A stretch of DNA of 64,000 nucleotides from Alteromonas indica (GTDB lineage: Bacteria > Pseudomonadota > Gammaproteobacteria > Enterobacterales > Alteromonadaceae). This document shows positions 47,267 through 55,671 of the stretch, piece after piece. The position numbers and the translations under genes were made by a program. Where the stretch lies: the NCBI GenBank assembly GCA_003056425.1, contig PYVY01000003.1:124001-188000 (forward strand). The letters are read 5' to 3'. How positions within the stretch are numbered: position 1 is the stretch's first letter; the number at the start of each line of letters is the position of its first letter. The notes beneath the pieces are model-generated. The model was not told where the DNA came from. It made no database searches and saw nothing but the letters and a program-made list of their open reading frames with translations.

Positions 47267-47834
47267 GATTGCCCCTCGCAGCGGCACCGCCTTTGAATTA
47301 CGTGCAGGCCAAAAACTGAAGGTTATTGACCCGGAAGGCGAACAGGTAGCTGATTTGTATGCATTTAACAGTGCTAACCATAACGAATATCTGTCGTCTG
47401 GCAGATCGCTTGATTACAATGAAAGTCTGGCATTTGGTAAAGGCTCGAAGTTGTATTCAAACCAAAGTAATGTGATGTTTGATATTATTGAAGATACGGT
47501 TGAAGATCACGACTTTTTATTAACGCCTTGCAGTAAAGATACATTTCGCCATTTTTACCCTAATGAAGAGCCGGTACCCGGTTGCCATGGCAATTTAGTC
47601 AGTGCATTTGCCGCTTATGGTATTCCCGAGCACCTGATAGGCACCACCTTCAATACCTTTATGAATGTAGCCGTCGACGCCAGTGGCAAAATATCCGTGT
47701 TACCCCCCAAAAGTAAAGCCGGTGACTACACCGTATTTGAAGCAAAGATGGATATGGTAGTAGGGCTTACCGCGTGCTCCGCCGGAGAGTCGAATAACTT
47801 TAGTTACAAACCGATTTGCTACGAAATTCTGTAG
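47259..47834 (+). CDS. DUF1989 (urea carboxylase-associated) family protein
   Basis: 191 aa from the ATG at 47259. The family motifs LRAGQKLKVIDPEGEQVADL, SNVMFDIIEDTVEDHDFLLTPCS and GCHGNLVSAFAAYG are clear; Cys/His residues in the last two suit a zinc site. Two-subunit relatives (CgdAB) deiminate carboxyguanidine; this is a single short copy without urea or guanidine carboxylase genes nearby. Coupled to the GntA-like oxygenase. Confidence 0.85.
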   Translation: MDKIAPRSGTAFELRAGQKLKVIDPEGEQVADLYAFNSANHNEYLSSGRSLDYNESLAFGKGSKLYSNQSNVMFDIIEDTVEDHDFLLTPCSKDTFRHFYPNEEPVPGCHGNLVSAFAAYGIPEHLIGTTFNTFMNVAVDASGKISVLPPKSKAGDYTVFEAKMDMVVGLTACSAGESNNFSYKPICYEIL

Positions 47835-47912
47835 TCGGGCGTTAGTTATTGGCCGTGTGATATTGGATGGTCCTGTGCTGGTAACATGCAGATACCTTTC
47901 GTAGACACGGCT

Positions 47913-47937
47913 AAAAAAGGGCAAAGGCCCTTTTTTT
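47913..47937 (+). terminator. Rho-independent terminator after the DUF1989 gene
   Basis: Stem AAAAAAGGGC / GCCCTTTTTT with loop AAAG and seven Ts, 78 bp after the stop. Confidence 0.9.
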
Positions 47938-48595
47938 GTGCCTGAAATTCACGCGGCCCATCGCGCTTTATTCCCCGAAGCATTATCAAAAGCGCTTGAA
48001 CACCCATGCCAATATGGTACCTGCCACCAGGCTATAAATCGTTTATTTTGCCTTTGCCTGTTCTGCTGCTCTGCACGAATGTACATAACCTTCGCCCAAC
48101 GCATTTCGCGCGTGGGCGTTGTCGGGTGCCAGGTACACATTGGGTTTTAACCGGGTGGGCGCAGTGAGGGTGGCGACGCTACCAAACCGCTAATGCTATT
48201 ATGCCCCTGCCCCTTCCCGGATAAGCCACCTGCTACCGGCCAGTTCAATGCCTGTTTTCCTTGGCTTTACCTGTAACTGATGGATGTGGCTTGGGTGATT
48301 TGGTTTGCAACGAGCCGCGAAGGTTACTCACGCAGAGTATGATAATAACGAAACACCGGCGTAAATTTACTAAATCGCTGCGCAGGCTATACCGCCCAGT
48401 CAGCGGCAGGAGAACACCAGCCACCAACCCGCTTGCTTGTGCAGGATAGGATATCGACGCGGGTGGCTTTCTTTGCTACGCAATACCCCCCCCAACCGGG
48501 CTGGCAGTTGCCCCTTTGGCCTTGGTGATGCCGGAGCCCGGCCCCGGCACATACGGGTACACCAGGCATTTAGGTGCTACCAGCAGTGACAACTA
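47938..48595. other. Gap between converging DUF1989 and add genes
   Basis: About 660 bp. Only short overlapping ORFs without SD or recognisable domains. Nothing supported. Confidence 0.3.
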
Positions 48596-49594
48596 TTATG
48601 CCGCGTTAATTTGGTCTATCCACTGCTGCTGTTGCGCGGGGGGTAAAAAGCTGGCCTTGAAGCTATTGATAAGCAGCTGTTTTAGCTGAGCATCGTTCAT
48701 AGCCAGTGCCTGTTCAAGTTGCACATAGTTATCGTTCAGATACCCGCCAAAATACGTGGGATCATCGGAGTTTACGGTAACTAATAAGCCCTCATCCAAT
48801 AGCTGCAAAATATTATGCTGAGCCATATCGTTAATCACTTTTAGCTTCAGGTTGCTTAACGGGCATACCGTTAACGGAATCTGACGTTGTTTAATTAAGG
48901 CTAATAAAGTCTCATCTTCCTGACAGCGAACGCCGTGGTCGATACGGTCTACTTCAAGCAGCTCAATAGCTTGCCAAATGTACTCAGCCGGTCCTTCTTC
49001 GCCGGCATGGGCCACCACTTTAAAACCCAGCTCTCGGACTTTGGCAAACACTCTGGCGAATTTTTCCGGCGGGTGGCCTAGCTCTGAGCTATCCAACCCT
49101 ACAGCGCTTATCATCGAATAATAGGGAGCTGCCTGAGCTAAAGTGTCAAACGCTTCGGCTTCACTGAGATGCCGTAAAAACGATAAAATCAGTAGCACAC
49201 TCATGCCCCAGTCTTGCCTGGCCTGCGTAATTGCCTTATCAAAACCAGCCATAAACACAGCGTAATCGACGCCACGCAGGGTATGTGTTTGGGGGTCAAA
49301 CATAATCTCGGCGTGTACAATATTCTGTTCACGACAGCGACATAAGTAAGACCACATAAGCTGATAAAAATCATCTTCATCGCGCAAGACATCGGCGCCG
49401 GCATAATACAGGTCAAGAAAGCTTTGTAACGAATCAAATTGATAGGCTGCTTCAATCTCGGCCACACTGCTATAGGGCAGAATCACCTGATGTTTTTGCG
49501 CGAGCTGCCACATTAAGGCTGGCTCAAGGCTACCTTCAATATGTAAATGCAGTTCGGCCTTAGGTAACGTGGAAATTCGTGTGGAAATGGCCAT
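48596..49594 (-). CDS. add: Adenosine deaminase (cytoplasmic)
   Basis: 332 aa from the ATG at 49594 (GGGAGG before it; the frame is open 13 codons further). Zinc and catalytic residues: AELHLHIEGSLEP, KVVAHAGEEGP, IDHGVRC and TVNSDDPTYFGG. Converts adenosine to inosine; adenine deaminases of this family are an alternative. Separate from the exported enzyme at 32733. Divergent from the AzgA permease gene with a RutR-like site between, closer to the permease. Confidence 0.9.
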   Translation of the reverse strand: MAISTRISTLPKAELHLHIEGSLEPALMWQLAQKHQVILPYSSVAEIEAAYQFDSLQSFLDLYYAGADVLRDEDDFYQLMWSYLCRCREQNIVHAEIMFDPQTHTLRGVDYAVFMAGFDKAITQARQDWGMSVLLILSFLRHLSEAEAFDTLAQAAPYYSMISAVGLDSSELGHPPEKFARVFAKVRELGFKVVAHAGEEGPAEYIWQAIELLEVDRIDHGVRCQEDETLLALIKQRQIPLTVCPLSNLKLKVINDMAQHNILQLLDEGLLVTVNSDDPTYFGGYLNDNYVQLEQALAMNDAQLKQLLINSFKASFLPPAQQQQWIDQINAA

Positions 49595-49869
49595 ATGCCT
49601 CCCTTTTATCATTCTTATTACGCTGGATAGCAAAAAACTCAGACCAACGGTTGCACCTTAATGATGCTTCACGCACAATTGCGGCGCAACCCACCGCGCT
49701 TCGTTCTCGCTGCATTATCATACTGATAACGCTTAACATGCCACGATAGCCGTTTTTATTAAAACTTTCAGCCTTTGTGCCAGGCAATGCCATTGTGGCA
49801 CGGTCACTGATTACCAAGCGATAACCTATCGCGGTGTTGGCCAGACTAAGCACAAAGCACACCACGAAG
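49595..49869. other. Divergent region between add and the AzgA permease gene
   Basis: No gene. The add promoter presumably lies here; no clear -35/-10 pair was found by eye. The right end borders the RutR-like site. Confidence 0.3.
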
Positions 49870-49885
49870 TTGACTACATGGTCAA
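49870..49885. promoter_or_regulatory. RutR-type operator upstream of the AzgA permease
   Basis: TTGACTA-CA-TGGTCAA, one mismatch to consensus; the dyad extends to AAGTTGAC / GTCAACTT (49868-49889 region), giving 8-bp perfect arms. 53 bp upstream of the ATG at 49939. Confidence 0.78.
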
Positions 49886-49938
49886 CTTATTGCTTATCGG
49901 CTTAAAGTATTACAAAAAACGCGCCATTGAGAGAACGC

Positions 49939-51270
49939 ATGATAACAGACTTACTCCAACGATTTTTTAAACTCGACGCCAATGGCACTACCATCAAAAC
50001 TGAGGTGATTGCCGGGTTAACGACCTTCGCTGCAATGTCTTATATTTTGGTGGTCAACCCAGGTATTCTAGGCCTTAGCGGTATGCCTGTTGAGGGGCTG
50101 ATTACGGTAACGGCGCTGTCAGCGTGTATTGGTACCATGTTAATGGCCCTGATGACTAACTATCCCATTGCCATGGCACCGGGGATGGGACTGAATGCCT
50201 TTTTCGCCTTTACTATCTGTATGACCCGAGATGTGCCTTGGGATGCCGCACTAGGCATTGTATTTTGGAACGGCATACTATTTTTACTGCTAACCTTAAC
50301 GGGCATCAGAACCAAAGTGGCCGAAGCTATCCCCAACGCGCTGAAAATTGGTGTACAGTGCGGTATCGGTTTGTTTATCGCCTTTATCGGTCTAAAGAAT
50401 GCTGGCCTGGTGGTAGACCATCCTGCCACCTTCGTCACGTTGGGCGACCTGTCTGATCCGGCAGTGATGCTGGCCCTTGCTGGTATTCTGTTCACCATTA
50501 TTATGGTCATGAAGCAAGTTACCGGCGGTATCTTACTTTCCATCGTAGTGCTTAGCTTGATTGGCCTGTTTGTGCCCACTGAAACCGGGTATTTAACGGC
50601 TCAGCCTGACGGTGTGGTTGGCCTGCCCGACAGCATGTCGCAAACCTTTTTTGCAATGGATATCTGGTACCCTATCGAAAACTTCGCCCAGACCTGGGAT
50701 CTTATCTTCGCCCTGATGTTTGTGAATATGTTTGACACCATTGGCACCTTGATAGGTGTGTCACGGCGGGCTAATTTGCTGGATGAATCAGGTCGCTTAC
50801 CCAAGATTGGCAGCGCAATGACCGCCGATGCTACCGCCAGCGTGGCAGGCGCAGCGCTAGGGACATCACCGGTTACCAGCTATGTAGAATCTGCGGCGGG
50901 GGTGTCTGCGGGGGGCCGCACCGGCCTCACCGCCATGGTGGTTGCGATTTGCTTTTTATTATCGCTGTTTTTAACACCGCTGATGAAAGTGATACCGCTT
51001 ATGGCCACTACCCCTGCCCTGATAATGGTTGGTATATTAATGATGGATTCTATCCGCCAACTGGATTTTGACGATCTTGGAGCATTGGCCACAGCCGTTG
51101 TGGCGCTACTGGCTATGCCACTGACCTTTAGCATAAGTGAAGGCATTGCTCTTGGGTTTATTACGTATGTCGCCATTATGTTAGGGACCGGTAAAGGTAA
51201 ACAGGTAAGCAAACTTACATATGCGCTTGGCCTGTTGTTTTTACTGCGCTATGCATTTGATTTGAAATAA
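49939..51270 (+). CDS. AzgA-family guanine/hypoxanthine (purine) permease
   Basis: 443 aa, about 12-14 membrane segments. FKLDANGTTIKTEVIAGLTTFAAMSYILVVNP and MAPGMGLNAFFAFT are read in order (N-terminal family marks), later NMFDTIGTLIGVSRRA and GTSPVTSYVESAAGVSAGG. These define the AzgA branch (GhxP, AdeP) of proton-coupled purine importers. I use the ATG at 49939 rather than an upstream TTG. A RutR-like operator precedes it, consistent with import of guanine or hypoxanthine for degradation. Confidence 0.9.
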   Translation: MITDLLQRFFKLDANGTTIKTEVIAGLTTFAAMSYILVVNPGILGLSGMPVEGLITVTALSACIGTMLMALMTNYPIAMAPGMGLNAFFAFTICMTRDVPWDAALGIVFWNGILFLLLTLTGIRTKVAEAIPNALKIGVQCGIGLFIAFIGLKNAGLVVDHPATFVTLGDLSDPAVMLALAGILFTIIMVMKQVTGGILLSIVVLSLIGLFVPTETGYLTAQPDGVVGLPDSMSQTFFAMDIWYPIENFAQTWDLIFALMFVNMFDTIGTLIGVSRRANLLDESGRLPKIGSAMTADATASVAGAALGTSPVTSYVESAAGVSAGGRTGLTAMVVAICFLLSLFLTPLMKVIPLMATTPALIMVGILMMDSIRQLDFDDLGALATAVVALLAMPLTFSISEGIALGFITYVAIMLGTGKGKQVSKLTYALGLLFLLRYAFDLK

Positions 51271-51422
51271 CCCGGCTACAATGCCCAAAGATCATGCCGA
51301 AACAAGGCCCGGCCAGCCGATGAGCGGTTGTAGTGCAATCCTGGCCGGCGTACAAGCATTGCAATACAGGTTATCTCAGGCAAGATAATAAAAATATTTA
51401 TCACCATCCATAAGGAGCCAAC

Positions 51423-51917
51423 GTGGCAACAGTAACGTTACAAGGTAATTCCATGAACACCGTCGGTGAGCTTCCTGCCAAAGGCAGCCAAGCCCCGGAT
51501 TTCACGTTAGTAAAATCTGATCTGTCGACTGTGAGCTTAAGTGAGCTTCGCGGCAAACAGGTTGTTTTAAATATTTTCCCGTCTGTCGACACCGGCACGT
51601 GTGCAATGTCTGTACGTACCTTCAACGAAAAAGCGGCCGGACTGGACAATACCGTGGTTATCTGTGTTTCTGCCGATTTACCCTTTGCCGCTGGCCGCTT
51701 TTGTGGCGCCGAAGGGGTAGAGAATGTCTTGACCGGCTCGACCTTTCGCAGCAGCTTTGGCAGCGACTATGGCGTGACTTTTGAAGATGGCCCGCTAGCT
51801 GGCCTGTTGTCACGCAGTGTTGTGGTTATCAATGACGCAGGTGAGGTGGTGTATACCCAGCAAGTGGCTGAAACCGCTGATGAACCCGATTACGATGCAG
51901 CGCTTAACGCCCTGTAA
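51423..51917 (+). CDS. tpx: Thiol peroxidase Tpx
   Basis: 164 aa, atypical 2-Cys peroxiredoxin reduced by thioredoxin. GTG start with AAGGAG before it. [18 protein letters not shown] carries the peroxidatic Cys and [14 protein letters not shown] the resolving Cys; [18 protein letters not shown] is the usual N-terminus. Not linked to the purine genes except by location; note that urate hydroxylase here is not the peroxide-producing uricase. Confidence 0.95.
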   Translation: MATVTLQGNSMNTVGELPAKGSQAPDFTLVKSDLSTVSLSELRGKQVVLNIFPSVDTGTCAMSVRTFNEKAAGLDNTVVICVSADLPFAAGRFCGAEGVENVLTGSTFRSSFGSDYGVTFEDGPLAGLLSRSVVVINDAGEVVYTQQVAETADEPDYDAALNAL

Positions 51918-51938
51918 ATGGTGTGATTGGCAAAACTG

Positions 51939-51972
51939 AAAAAAGCCGGACGCGAAAGCCTCCGGCTTTTTT
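51939..51972 (+). terminator. Bidirectional-looking terminator between tpx and small lipoprotein
   Basis: AAAAAAGCCGGA / TCCGGCTTTTTT, 12-bp perfect stem with a 10-nt loop. A-run and T-run flank it, so it can serve both converging genes. Confidence 0.9.
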
Positions 51973-51973
51973 A

Positions 51974-52228
51974 CTACAGTTTGTTGTAGGAAAAGGTGAC
52001 TGCTTTATCTGACATAAACATCACTTTCACATGTTTACCCTCTTCCTCACCCCAGATACAACTGAGCGTGCCTAGCGATTTATTACAGCTGTCAGCACTG
52101 CCTATAGTATCTTCAACGTCCTGTTGACTCATGCCCATTTCCAGTTTGTCATAGTTTTCTTTATTGAGCTTAGAACAGCCTGTAACCGCCAACAGCAAAA
52201 AGGTTACAGCTAACGTTTTTTTCAACAT
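51974..52228 (-). CDS. Small lipoprotein, BamE/SmpA-OmlA-like
   Basis: 84 aa. Signal with lipobox LLLAVTGC, then NYDKLEMGMSQQDVEDTIG, the short helix-turn typical of BamE-like/DUF3862 small lipoproteins, and two further Cys (SCNKSLGTLSCIWG) that may form a disulfide. Too small for BamE itself. Envelope localisation is likely; role unknown. Confidence 0.75.
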   Translation of the reverse strand: MLKKTLAVTFLLLAVTGCSKLNKENYDKLEMGMSQQDVEDTIGSADSCNKSLGTLSCIWGEEEGKHVKVMFMSDKAVTFSYNKL

Positions 52229-52275
52229 GTATTACTCCACGGATACCACAATTGTTATTCTTAAAGGGTATAGTG

Positions 52276-53190
52276 CTACCGCGATACAGGGTGGTGCTTT
52301 TGCCAGTGCATGGCAATTTGCTCGCGGGTAGCGAACCATACTTTAGCATGACCTTGCGCGTACTCAATAAATCGTTTTAACGCAGCTAACCGGGCCGGGC
52401 GTCCGATGATTCGACAGTGTAAGCCAATTGAAAGCATTTTGGGGCTTTGCTGACCCTCTTCATACAACACATCAAAAGCGTCTTTAAGATATTGATAGAA
52501 CTGTTCCCCACTGTTAAAACCCTGGGGTGTAGCAAAACGCATATCGTTAGTATCCAATGTGTAGGGCACCATCAGTAAGGGTTTGGTGTAATGGTTATCA
52601 TAATAGGGCAAGTCATCTGCATAGGAATCCGCGCAGTATAAGATATCATCGCGCTCAGCCAGTAAAGCCAGGGTGTTGGGGCTGGTACGGCCGGTATACC
52701 AGCCTGCCGGTTTACTCCCGGTAAGCTGGGTATGCAGGGTAATGGCCTGCGCTATCTGTTGACGCTCGGTGGCCACGTCCATGTCCTGAAAATGAATCCA
52801 GCGCAGTGCGTGGCTAGCAATTTCCCAGTTTGCGTCGAGCATTGCCTGAACCGCCTCAGGATTACGCTGCAACGCCATAGTTACGCCAAATACGGTGGCG
52901 GGTATCTGATATTGGGTTAACAGACGGTGTAAACGCCAAAAGCCCGCCCGACTGCCGTATTCATAAATCGACTCCATACTCATGTGCCGGTCGGGGTAAG
53001 GCTGGGCACCGATGATTTCACTTAAAAATACTTCGGAGTGGCTATCACCATGTAGCACACAATTTTCACCGCCCTCTTCATAATTCACCACAAACTGCAA
53101 CGCGATACGGGCGTTCCCAGGCCATTGAGCGTGCGGGGGGGTGGCACCATAACCTATAAGGTCGCGCGGGTAATTAACTGAGTTGGTCAT
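52276..53190 (-). CDS. puuE: Allantoinase PuuE (polysaccharide-deacetylase-like)
   Basis: 304 aa from the ATG at 53190, which gives MTNSVNYPRDLIGYG like other PuuE proteins; an ATG 15 bp upstream has no SD. Polysaccharide-deacetylase fold: ALQFVVNYEEGGENCVLHGD, HMSMESIYEYGSRAG, ATVFGVTMALQRN, SHALRWIHFQDM. Metal-independent allantoinase converting allantoin to allantoate. Its start overlaps the end of rutR by 17 bp, so regulator and enzyme are co-expressed. Confidence 0.92.
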   Translation of the reverse strand: MTNSVNYPRDLIGYGATPPHAQWPGNARIALQFVVNYEEGGENCVLHGDSHSEVFLSEIIGAQPYPDRHMSMESIYEYGSRAGFWRLHRLLTQYQIPATVFGVTMALQRNPEAVQAMLDANWEIASHALRWIHFQDMDVATERQQIAQAITLHTQLTGSKPAGWYTGRTSPNTLALLAERDDILYCADSYADDLPYYDNHYTKPLLMVPYTLDTNDMRFATPQGFNSGEQFYQYLKDAFDVLYEEGQQSPKMLSIGLHCRIIGRPARLAALKRFIEYAQGHAKVWFATREQIAMHWQKHHPVSR

Positions 53191-53839
53191 GTTGGGATCT
53201 TTCATAGTGAGGGGGCACGGTCAAGCCGCAGCCATTTAAAATAAGTTGAATAACGGTGGTGGTGGCCTGGGCGAAATCCGCTTTTTTCATTTTCTGCCCC
53301 CGCAGGCGGGTTATCTGGGTGGCAAAATCCGCGTAATGCTGCGTACTGGCCCAGATGGTATAGAGCAGATAATGGGGATCAACTTGATTCATTTTGCCTT
53401 GTGTTATCCAGGCTTCAATTATCGCCACCCTGCCCTGCATCCAGTGCAAATGCTCATCATTGAAATAGGGGTTCAGATTAGGTGCGCCGTTTAAAATTTC
53501 CAGCGCAAATATCTTCGATAGCATGGGATGGGTACGGGACATTTCCATTTTTTCACTGATATATTCAGCCAATGTTTCCGCTGGGTCATCAGTTTCGCAA
53601 GCTAGATCAAAACGGGAATTCCACAAACTCAAAGTTTGTTTTAGTACGGCCTGATATAAGTCCTGTTTGGTTTTGAAATAGTAAAGTACATTCGTTTTGG
53701 GCAACCCGGCGGCATCGGCTATGCGCTGAACCGAGGTGCCTTTGAAACCGTGCTGGGCAAAAGCCTTTTCTGCCGCCTGCAAAATATTTGTTTTATTTTT
53801 CTCACCAACAGAGATGTCAGTGCTTCTGTTTCCTGCCAT
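53174..53839 (-). CDS. rutR: TetR-family regulator RutR
   Basis: 221 aa. N-terminal TetR HTH (VQRIADAAGLPKTNVLYYFKTKQDLY, about residues 40-65) and a C-terminal ligand domain with TIWASTQHYADFA, both close to E. coli RutR (KTNLLYYF, IWASTQHYADFAPQ). RutR is a uracil-responsive regulator of pyrimidine and purine genes binding TTGACCA-N2-TGGTCAA. Four such sites occur in this window. Here it is coupled to puuE and divergent from xdhA, so a purine-pathway ligand is also possible. Confidence 0.9.
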   Translation of the reverse strand: MAGNRSTDISVGEKNKTNILQAAEKAFAQHGFKGTSVQRIADAAGLPKTNVLYYFKTKQDLYQAVLKQTLSLWNSRFDLACETDDPAETLAEYISEKMEMSRTHPMLSKIFALEILNGAPNLNPYFNDEHLHWMQGRVAIIEAWITQGKMNQVDPHYLLYTIWASTQHYADFATQITRLRGQKMKKADFAQATTTVIQLILNGCGLTVPPHYERSQHDQLS

Positions 53840-53869
53840 AAATCCTTATGCCTTTTATCAAACGCATTC

Positions 53870-53885
53870 CTGACCAAGCAGTCAT
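53870..53885. promoter_or_regulatory. Degenerate RutR-like half-site near rutR
   Basis: CTGACCA-AG-CAGTCAT has a good left half and a poor right half, 31 bp upstream of the rutR start. Could give autoregulation; weak by sequence alone. The rest of the 380-bp gap to xdhA shows no gene. Confidence 0.3.
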
Positions 53886-54137
53886 AGTGCCATAGTCGAC
53901 TATTCTCTCAACATTATTTATCCCGCCAGCGGATCTTGGCTATTCGCCGAGTGTGCATAGAACTTGCTGTGCCTATCGTGATGGTGCCAACCCGGGCCGG
54001 GGTTAATATCACCAGAAGGCGCTATGTACGGGTTGTAGGCGGGTATGATAAAAACCCATTTAGTGAATCAGCCATTTTATTGCACCAACATAGAGCATGC
54101 TACCCATTTTGGCGCATGTTTTTTTATTCTTTTTTAT

Positions 54138-54166
54138 TTGACCATTTGGTCTACTTTTAATTTAAA
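54138..54166 (+). promoter_or_regulatory. xdhA promoter overlapped by RutR-type operator
   Basis: Operator TTGACCA-TT-TGGTCTA (54138-54153), one mismatch. Its TTGACC also serves as -35, with TTTAAA as -10 after exactly 17 bp (54161-54166). The overlap predicts repression of the urate operon by RutR. Confidence 0.75.
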
Positions 54167-54219
54167 AAGACCGCTATAGTGATGCATTCAGAGATTTTGA
54201 AAAACCAGAGGAAAGGTTG

Positions 54220-55671
54220 ATGGTGCGCTTTTTATTGAATACAACACCGCTTACCGTTTCAACGGAAAATGCGAACCAGACCGTGCTGCATTTTTTGCGT
54301 GAACAACGCCGGCTTACCGGTACAAAAGAAGGCTGTGCCTCTGGCGATTGCGGTGCGTGCACGGTAGTGGTGGCCGAATTAAACCCATCCCATACCGGGC
54401 TACATTACCGTACCATCAACAGTTGTATTGCGCTGATGTCGTCATTGCACGGCAAACAACTGATTACCGTAGAGCACCTGGCTGAAGCCCAGCAATTACA
54501 TCCCGTCCAGCAGGCATTAGTTGACCACCACGCCAGCCAGTGTGGATTTTGTACGCCGGGCTTTGTCATGTCGATATTTGCGCTATATCAGCGCCACCAA
54601 CCGGTTAACCGAAGCGAAGTTGAACATGCCCTATCGGGAAACCTGTGTCGGTGTACCGGGTACAGGCCTATCATTGACGCGACAATGGCCGTATGTCAGC
54701 AGCCCGTAGAAGATAAATTTAACCGTATGGCGGCCACCACTATCGCCACGCTTACTGCCATGCAGGCCAATACCAGTGACGATAACCAGTCCACCGGGTT
54801 GCTTATGCCTACCAGCCGTGAAGCGCTGGCAGCATGCATTGCCCAGCACCCAGAGGCTTTGCTGGTAGCCGGCAGTACCGACCTGAGCCTGGAAATTACC
54901 CAACAGTTGCGGCAGTTTAAAACCCTGATAAGCATTAGCCAGTTAGCCGAGTTACACAGCGTAGAGTGTGACGATGATTACCTGACACTCGGTGCCGCCT
55001 GCACCCTTAGCGATATCAAGGAGGTATTGCTGGATGCTTTTGCGCCGCTTACCGAGTTATTCGAGCGCTTCGCCTCGCTACCGGTACGTAATCAGGCGAC
55101 GCTGGGGGGTAATTTGGCCAATGCCTCGCCTATTGGTGATATGGCACCGGTCATGCTCGCCCTTGAAGCCGACTTTATTGCAGACGATGGTCAACAGACG
55201 TATACCCTGCCCGCTCGCACATTTTTCACCGGCTATCGGCAAACCAGCCTGCCTGCCGGGGCCTGGCTCAGTAAGATACGTATTCCGCGGTTAACGACCG
55301 CCGACCGCCTGGCTGCCTATAAGGTGTCTAAACGCTTTGAAGATGATATTTCGGCAGTGTGTGCAGTCTTCAAGCTTCGCCTTGATAGCCAGGGCAAGAT
55401 AACCCGGGCAACCACCGGGTTTGGCGGGGTCGCCGCCACGCCGGCAAGTGCCATAGCGCTGGAGCAAAACCTGGTAGGCATGGCGTTAAACGCTCCGGCT
55501 ACACTGGTGCGGGGCAAACAAATATTAGCTACCAGTTTTGCGCCAATAGATGATGTTCGCGCCAGCGCCGATTACCGTAACCAGCTAGTGGTTAACTTGT
55601 GGCATCGCTTTTTTGTAGAACAACAACCCAGTACTAATCGTATTTCGACCCGGGTGCAGTATCATGCGTAA
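54220..55671 (+). CDS. xdhA: Xanthine dehydrogenase small subunit (2Fe-2S and FAD domains)
   Basis: 483 aa from the ATG at 54220 (GAGGAAAGG before it). N-terminal plant-type ferredoxin domain with CASGDCGACT, the second [2Fe-2S] domain CGFCTPGF and GNLCRCTGYRPI (residues about 95-150), then the FAD domain (LLVAGSTDLSLEIT; NQATLGGNLANASPIGDMAPV). Passes electrons from XdhB to NAD+ or another acceptor. Overlaps xdhB by 8 bp; first gene of the operon. Confidence 0.95.
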   Translation: MVRFLLNTTPLTVSTENANQTVLHFLREQRRLTGTKEGCASGDCGACTVVVAELNPSHTGLHYRTINSCIALMSSLHGKQLITVEHLAEAQQLHPVQQALVDHHASQCGFCTPGFVMSIFALYQRHQPVNRSEVEHALSGNLCRCTGYRPIIDATMAVCQQPVEDKFNRMAATTIATLTAMQANTSDDNQSTGLLMPTSREALAACIAQHPEALLVAGSTDLSLEITQQLRQFKTLISISQLAELHSVECDDDYLTLGAACTLSDIKEVLLDAFAPLTELFERFASLPVRNQATLGGNLANASPIGDMAPVMLALEADFIADDGQQTYTLPARTFFTGYRQTSLPAGAWLSKIRIPRLTTADRLAAYKVSKRFEDDISAVCAVFKLRLDSQGKITRATTGFGGVAATPASAIALEQNLVGMALNAPATLVRGKQILATSFAPIDDVRASADYRNQLVVNLWHRFFVEQQPSTNRISTRVQYHA

